Assembly: GCA_963677395.2 (NCBI GenBank)
Contig: OY781965.2
Coordinates: 2,294,001-2,358,000 of the forward strand
Source of the DNA: G963667975 sp963677395
GTDB taxonomy: Bacteria > Bacteroidota > Bacteroidia > Bacteroidales > G963667975
Direction: 5' to 3'
DNA length: 64,000 bases
The notes below the pieces were generated by a model. It made no database searches. It saw only the letters and a program-made list of their open reading frames with translations, and had not been told where the DNA came from. Positions 62,268 to 64,000 of the stretch are shown piece after piece (positions within the stretch are counted from its first letter, which is position 1; the number at the start of each line of letters is the position of its first letter). The translations under genes were made by a program, and so were the position numbers.

Positions 62268-62436
62268 TGTGCTTCTATTGTAGAGTATCCTTAAATCAGA
62301 TGAATGGATGTGTTGAATTTATACAGCAATCAAAAATCGTGCCTTTCAATTATCACAAATTGGGAATTCAAAGATATATGATATTAAGATAAGTTGCAAT
62401 TCTGTCGTAAATTTTGAAGCATTGAGCTGTCTATAC

Positions 62437-62480
62437 GTAAAAAAAACTCCGCTCAATCATGTATGATTAAAACGGAGTTT
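62437..62480 (-). terminator. Terminator after the ABC permease gene
   Basis: On the minus strand, AAACTCCG (62480-62473) pairs with CGGAGTTT (62451-62444), with an inner AATCAT/ATGATT hairpin, followed by a T-run (A residues on +). It lies 30 bp after the permease stop at 62510. Confidence 0.8.
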
Positions 62481-62509
62481 ACTATTCGTTTTTGTGTCTT
62501 GAGTAATTT

Positions 62510-63829
62510 TTAGTGTTTGTATCGGAGCCACTTCCAAAGCTCGGCGTAACTGACTTTTTTACCGTACATCAAAATTCCGGTTCGGTAAATTTTTCCTGCC
62601 ATCCAGGTTGTTCCAATGAATCCAAGTATCAGCAATACCATTGAAAGAATTATTTCGTGATCTGGTACTCCGAATGGAATTCGAACCATCATAATAATTG
62701 GAGATGTAAACGGGATAATCGAAAACCAGAAAGCAACCGGGCCGCTTGGATTTTGAATCACAAACTGAGCCACGACGAATGCAAGAATTAGCGGGACAGT
62801 GATAGGCAACATGAATTGTTGCGTATCCGCTTCGTTATCAACTGCCGCTCCAATAGAAGCAAAAAGTGAAGCATAAAGCAAATACCCTCCTAAGAAGTAG
62901 AAGATAAACATTCCGATTACCAGACTGTAATTTACGGAAAACAGTCCTTGGATTAATTCAGAAACATTTTCATTTTTAGCTTGTTGCAAGCTTTGTACGT
63001 CTGAAACTTTTTGGTTATTGGTAAAAGCCTGTTCGGTTTTGGGAGTTTGGAATTTGTCGGGGAAGTTTGCTTTGATTACCGTTACAATTCCAAACGTCAG
63101 TATGATCCATAGCAAGAATTGAGTCAATCCAACCAACGCAATTCCAACAATTTTTCCCATCATCAACTGAAACGGTTTTACGGAAGAAATAATGATTTCT
63201 ACAATCCGGCTGCTTTTTTCCTCAATTACACCACGCATTACCTGAGCTCCGAATATGAAGATAAACATATAAATCAAAAAGCCTGAAATAAAGCCTAGTC
63301 CGGTTTTAATTTCCGTGTAACTTTTCTTTCCTGTACTTAAATCTAAAGAGCGAAGGTTAATAGATGTTTTTTTATACAATTCCAAGTCTTCATCCGTGAT
63401 TTTATATTTGGAAGTGAGACTTGCTTTGCGCAAAATATCATTCATTGCAGAATTGATTTCACTTTGCGTTCCAATTCCGGGTTGGTCTTCGCTGTAAATC
63501 AATGTGGCTTCAGTTGGAATAGCATACGTTGGTTTTTGGATATAAAGGATGGAAGAATATTTTTTATCAGTTAATTCTTTTTTAGCTAACTCTAAATCAG
63601 TTGAGTATGTAAATTTTATATTGTCACTATTTTCAAATTGACCGTAGAAAATTCCGGTTTCATCTACCACTGAAATCAGTTTGATATCTTCGGTCACAGT
63701 TGCCAGAAAGAAAGGAACAATCCAGATACAGGCCATCAAAACCGGACCTAAAATGGTCATAATGATGAACGATTTTTTACGAACACGGGTTAGGTATTCG
63801 CGTTGTATAATTAAGCTTATCTTATTCAT
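62510..63829 (-). CDS. ABC-2 family exporter permease, NatB-like (439 aa)
   Basis: An N-terminal membrane helix (FIIMTILGPVLMACIWIVPF), a large extracytoplasmic segment, then a hydrophobic core of five or so helices (FISGFLIYMFIFIFGAQVM, IVGIALVGLTQFLLWIILTF and others). The conserved start RVIEEKSSRIVEIIISSVKP is characteristic of NatB-type sodium or drug exporters. It overlaps the upstream ATPase gene by 8 bp. Confidence 0.88.
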   Translation of the reverse strand: MNKISLIIQREYLTRVRKKSFIIMTILGPVLMACIWIVPFFLATVTEDIKLISVVDETGIFYGQFENSDNIKFTYSTDLELAKKELTDKKYSSILYIQKPTYAIPTEATLIYSEDQPGIGTQSEINSAMNDILRKASLTSKYKITDEDLELYKKTSINLRSLDLSTGKKSYTEIKTGLGFISGFLIYMFIFIFGAQVMRGVIEEKSSRIVEIIISSVKPFQLMMGKIVGIALVGLTQFLLWIILTFGIVTVIKANFPDKFQTPKTEQAFTNNQKVSDVQSLQQAKNENVSELIQGLFSVNYSLVIGMFIFYFLGGYLLYASLFASIGAAVDNEADTQQFMLPITVPLILAFVVAQFVIQNPSGPVAFWFSIIPFTSPIIMMVRIPFGVPDHEIILSMVLLILGFIGTTWMAGKIYRTGILMYGKKVSYAELWKWLRYKH

Positions 63830-64000
63830 TGTCAGTTGTATTTGGGTTATTTGAATTGTTGCTTTTTACAGTTTCGATAAAAATATCGTTCATACTTGGC
63901 AAGATTTCGTGAAATCCCTTAATACTAACACGTTGCATCAGCGTGGATAAAAGGTGGTTTGTTTCGTCAGGAACACTTAATCGGATTGTTGCTTTGTAAA
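63822..64000 (-). CDS. ABC exporter ATP-binding protein, C-terminal part (gene continues beyond window)
   Basis: Partial gene whose last 58 codons are visible on the minus strand, ending at 63822. The sequence FHEILPSMNDIFIETV is the DUF4162-like C-terminus of NatA-type ATPases. It overlaps the permease start, so the pair is coupled. Confidence 0.8.
   Translation of the reverse strand, partial: YKATIRLSVPDETNHLLSTLMQRVSIKGFHEILPSMNDIFIETVKSNNSNNPNTTDNE

Overview
The window is a piece of a Bacteroidota chromosome, most likely class Bacteroidia. The evidence is several TAnnTTTG promoter boxes, proteins ending in type IX secretion (T9SS) C-terminal domains, and Bacteroidota-type families (DUF3853, DUF6712, DUF4476, DUF5675, DUF6141). 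About 50.3 kb of it is one integrated tailed-phage genome. The prophage sits in a tRNA-Ser(CGA) gene between a 13-bp direct repeat of the tRNA 3' end (506-518 and 50805-50817). The host tRNA terminator has been pushed to the far side of the element (50821-50853), and a hairpin inside the integrase 3' end (564-595) now follows the tRNA.

Layout. 1-517: the 3' end of a sensor kinase gene and the tRNA. 575-2442 (leftward): integrase and CI-like repressor, with a perfect 27-bp palindrome (2489-2515) before the rightward early genes. 2624-9567: early and replication genes, namely a Cro-like protein, DUF3853, small ORFs, a 992-aa primase-helicase, a DnaA domain IV-like protein, a second tyrosine recombinase and a small adenine-methylase-like protein. 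9688-10850 (leftward): two AT-rich accessory genes. 10851-11388: a non-coding control region with 13 copies of TTGTAAC/GTTACAA. 11389-19341: head genes (ClpP-type protease with scaffold-like tail, major capsid protein, other structural proteins, a PLD-like protein, small and large terminase). 19342-20055: non-coding, with a 114-nt nested hairpin. 20056-30593: cargo made of one 1804-aa and three about 475-aa secreted proteins, all with T9SS sorting domains, in a tandem triplication of about 1.81 kb. 31355-32890: a small operon with ArdC-N-like and RadC-like proteins. 33307-50595: portal, connector, neck, tape measure, baseplate, holin and lysis candidates, tail fibre. 50805 onward: host genes again (DUF4476 protein, universal stress protein, lipoprotein, barrel protein, LTA-synthase-like enzyme, PagL-like lipid A deacylase, TonB-receptor-like barrel, DUF6141 protein, NtrC-like regulator, Na+-type ABC exporter).

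How it fits together. The element has what a temperate siphovirus-like phage needs: integration, repression, replication, packaging, capsid, tail and lysis candidates. Its unusual part is a roughly 14-kb insertion between the large terminase and portal genes. That insertion encodes proteins addressed to the host's own type IX secretion system, so the lysogen may display or release phage-encoded surface proteins (lysogenic conversion). The tandem copies have nearly identical C-terminal halves and differ at their N-terminal halves, and each junction carries an orphan T9SS sorting-domain fragment, which points to repeated recombination at this locus. Functions given here come from reading motifs by eye; no database search was run.
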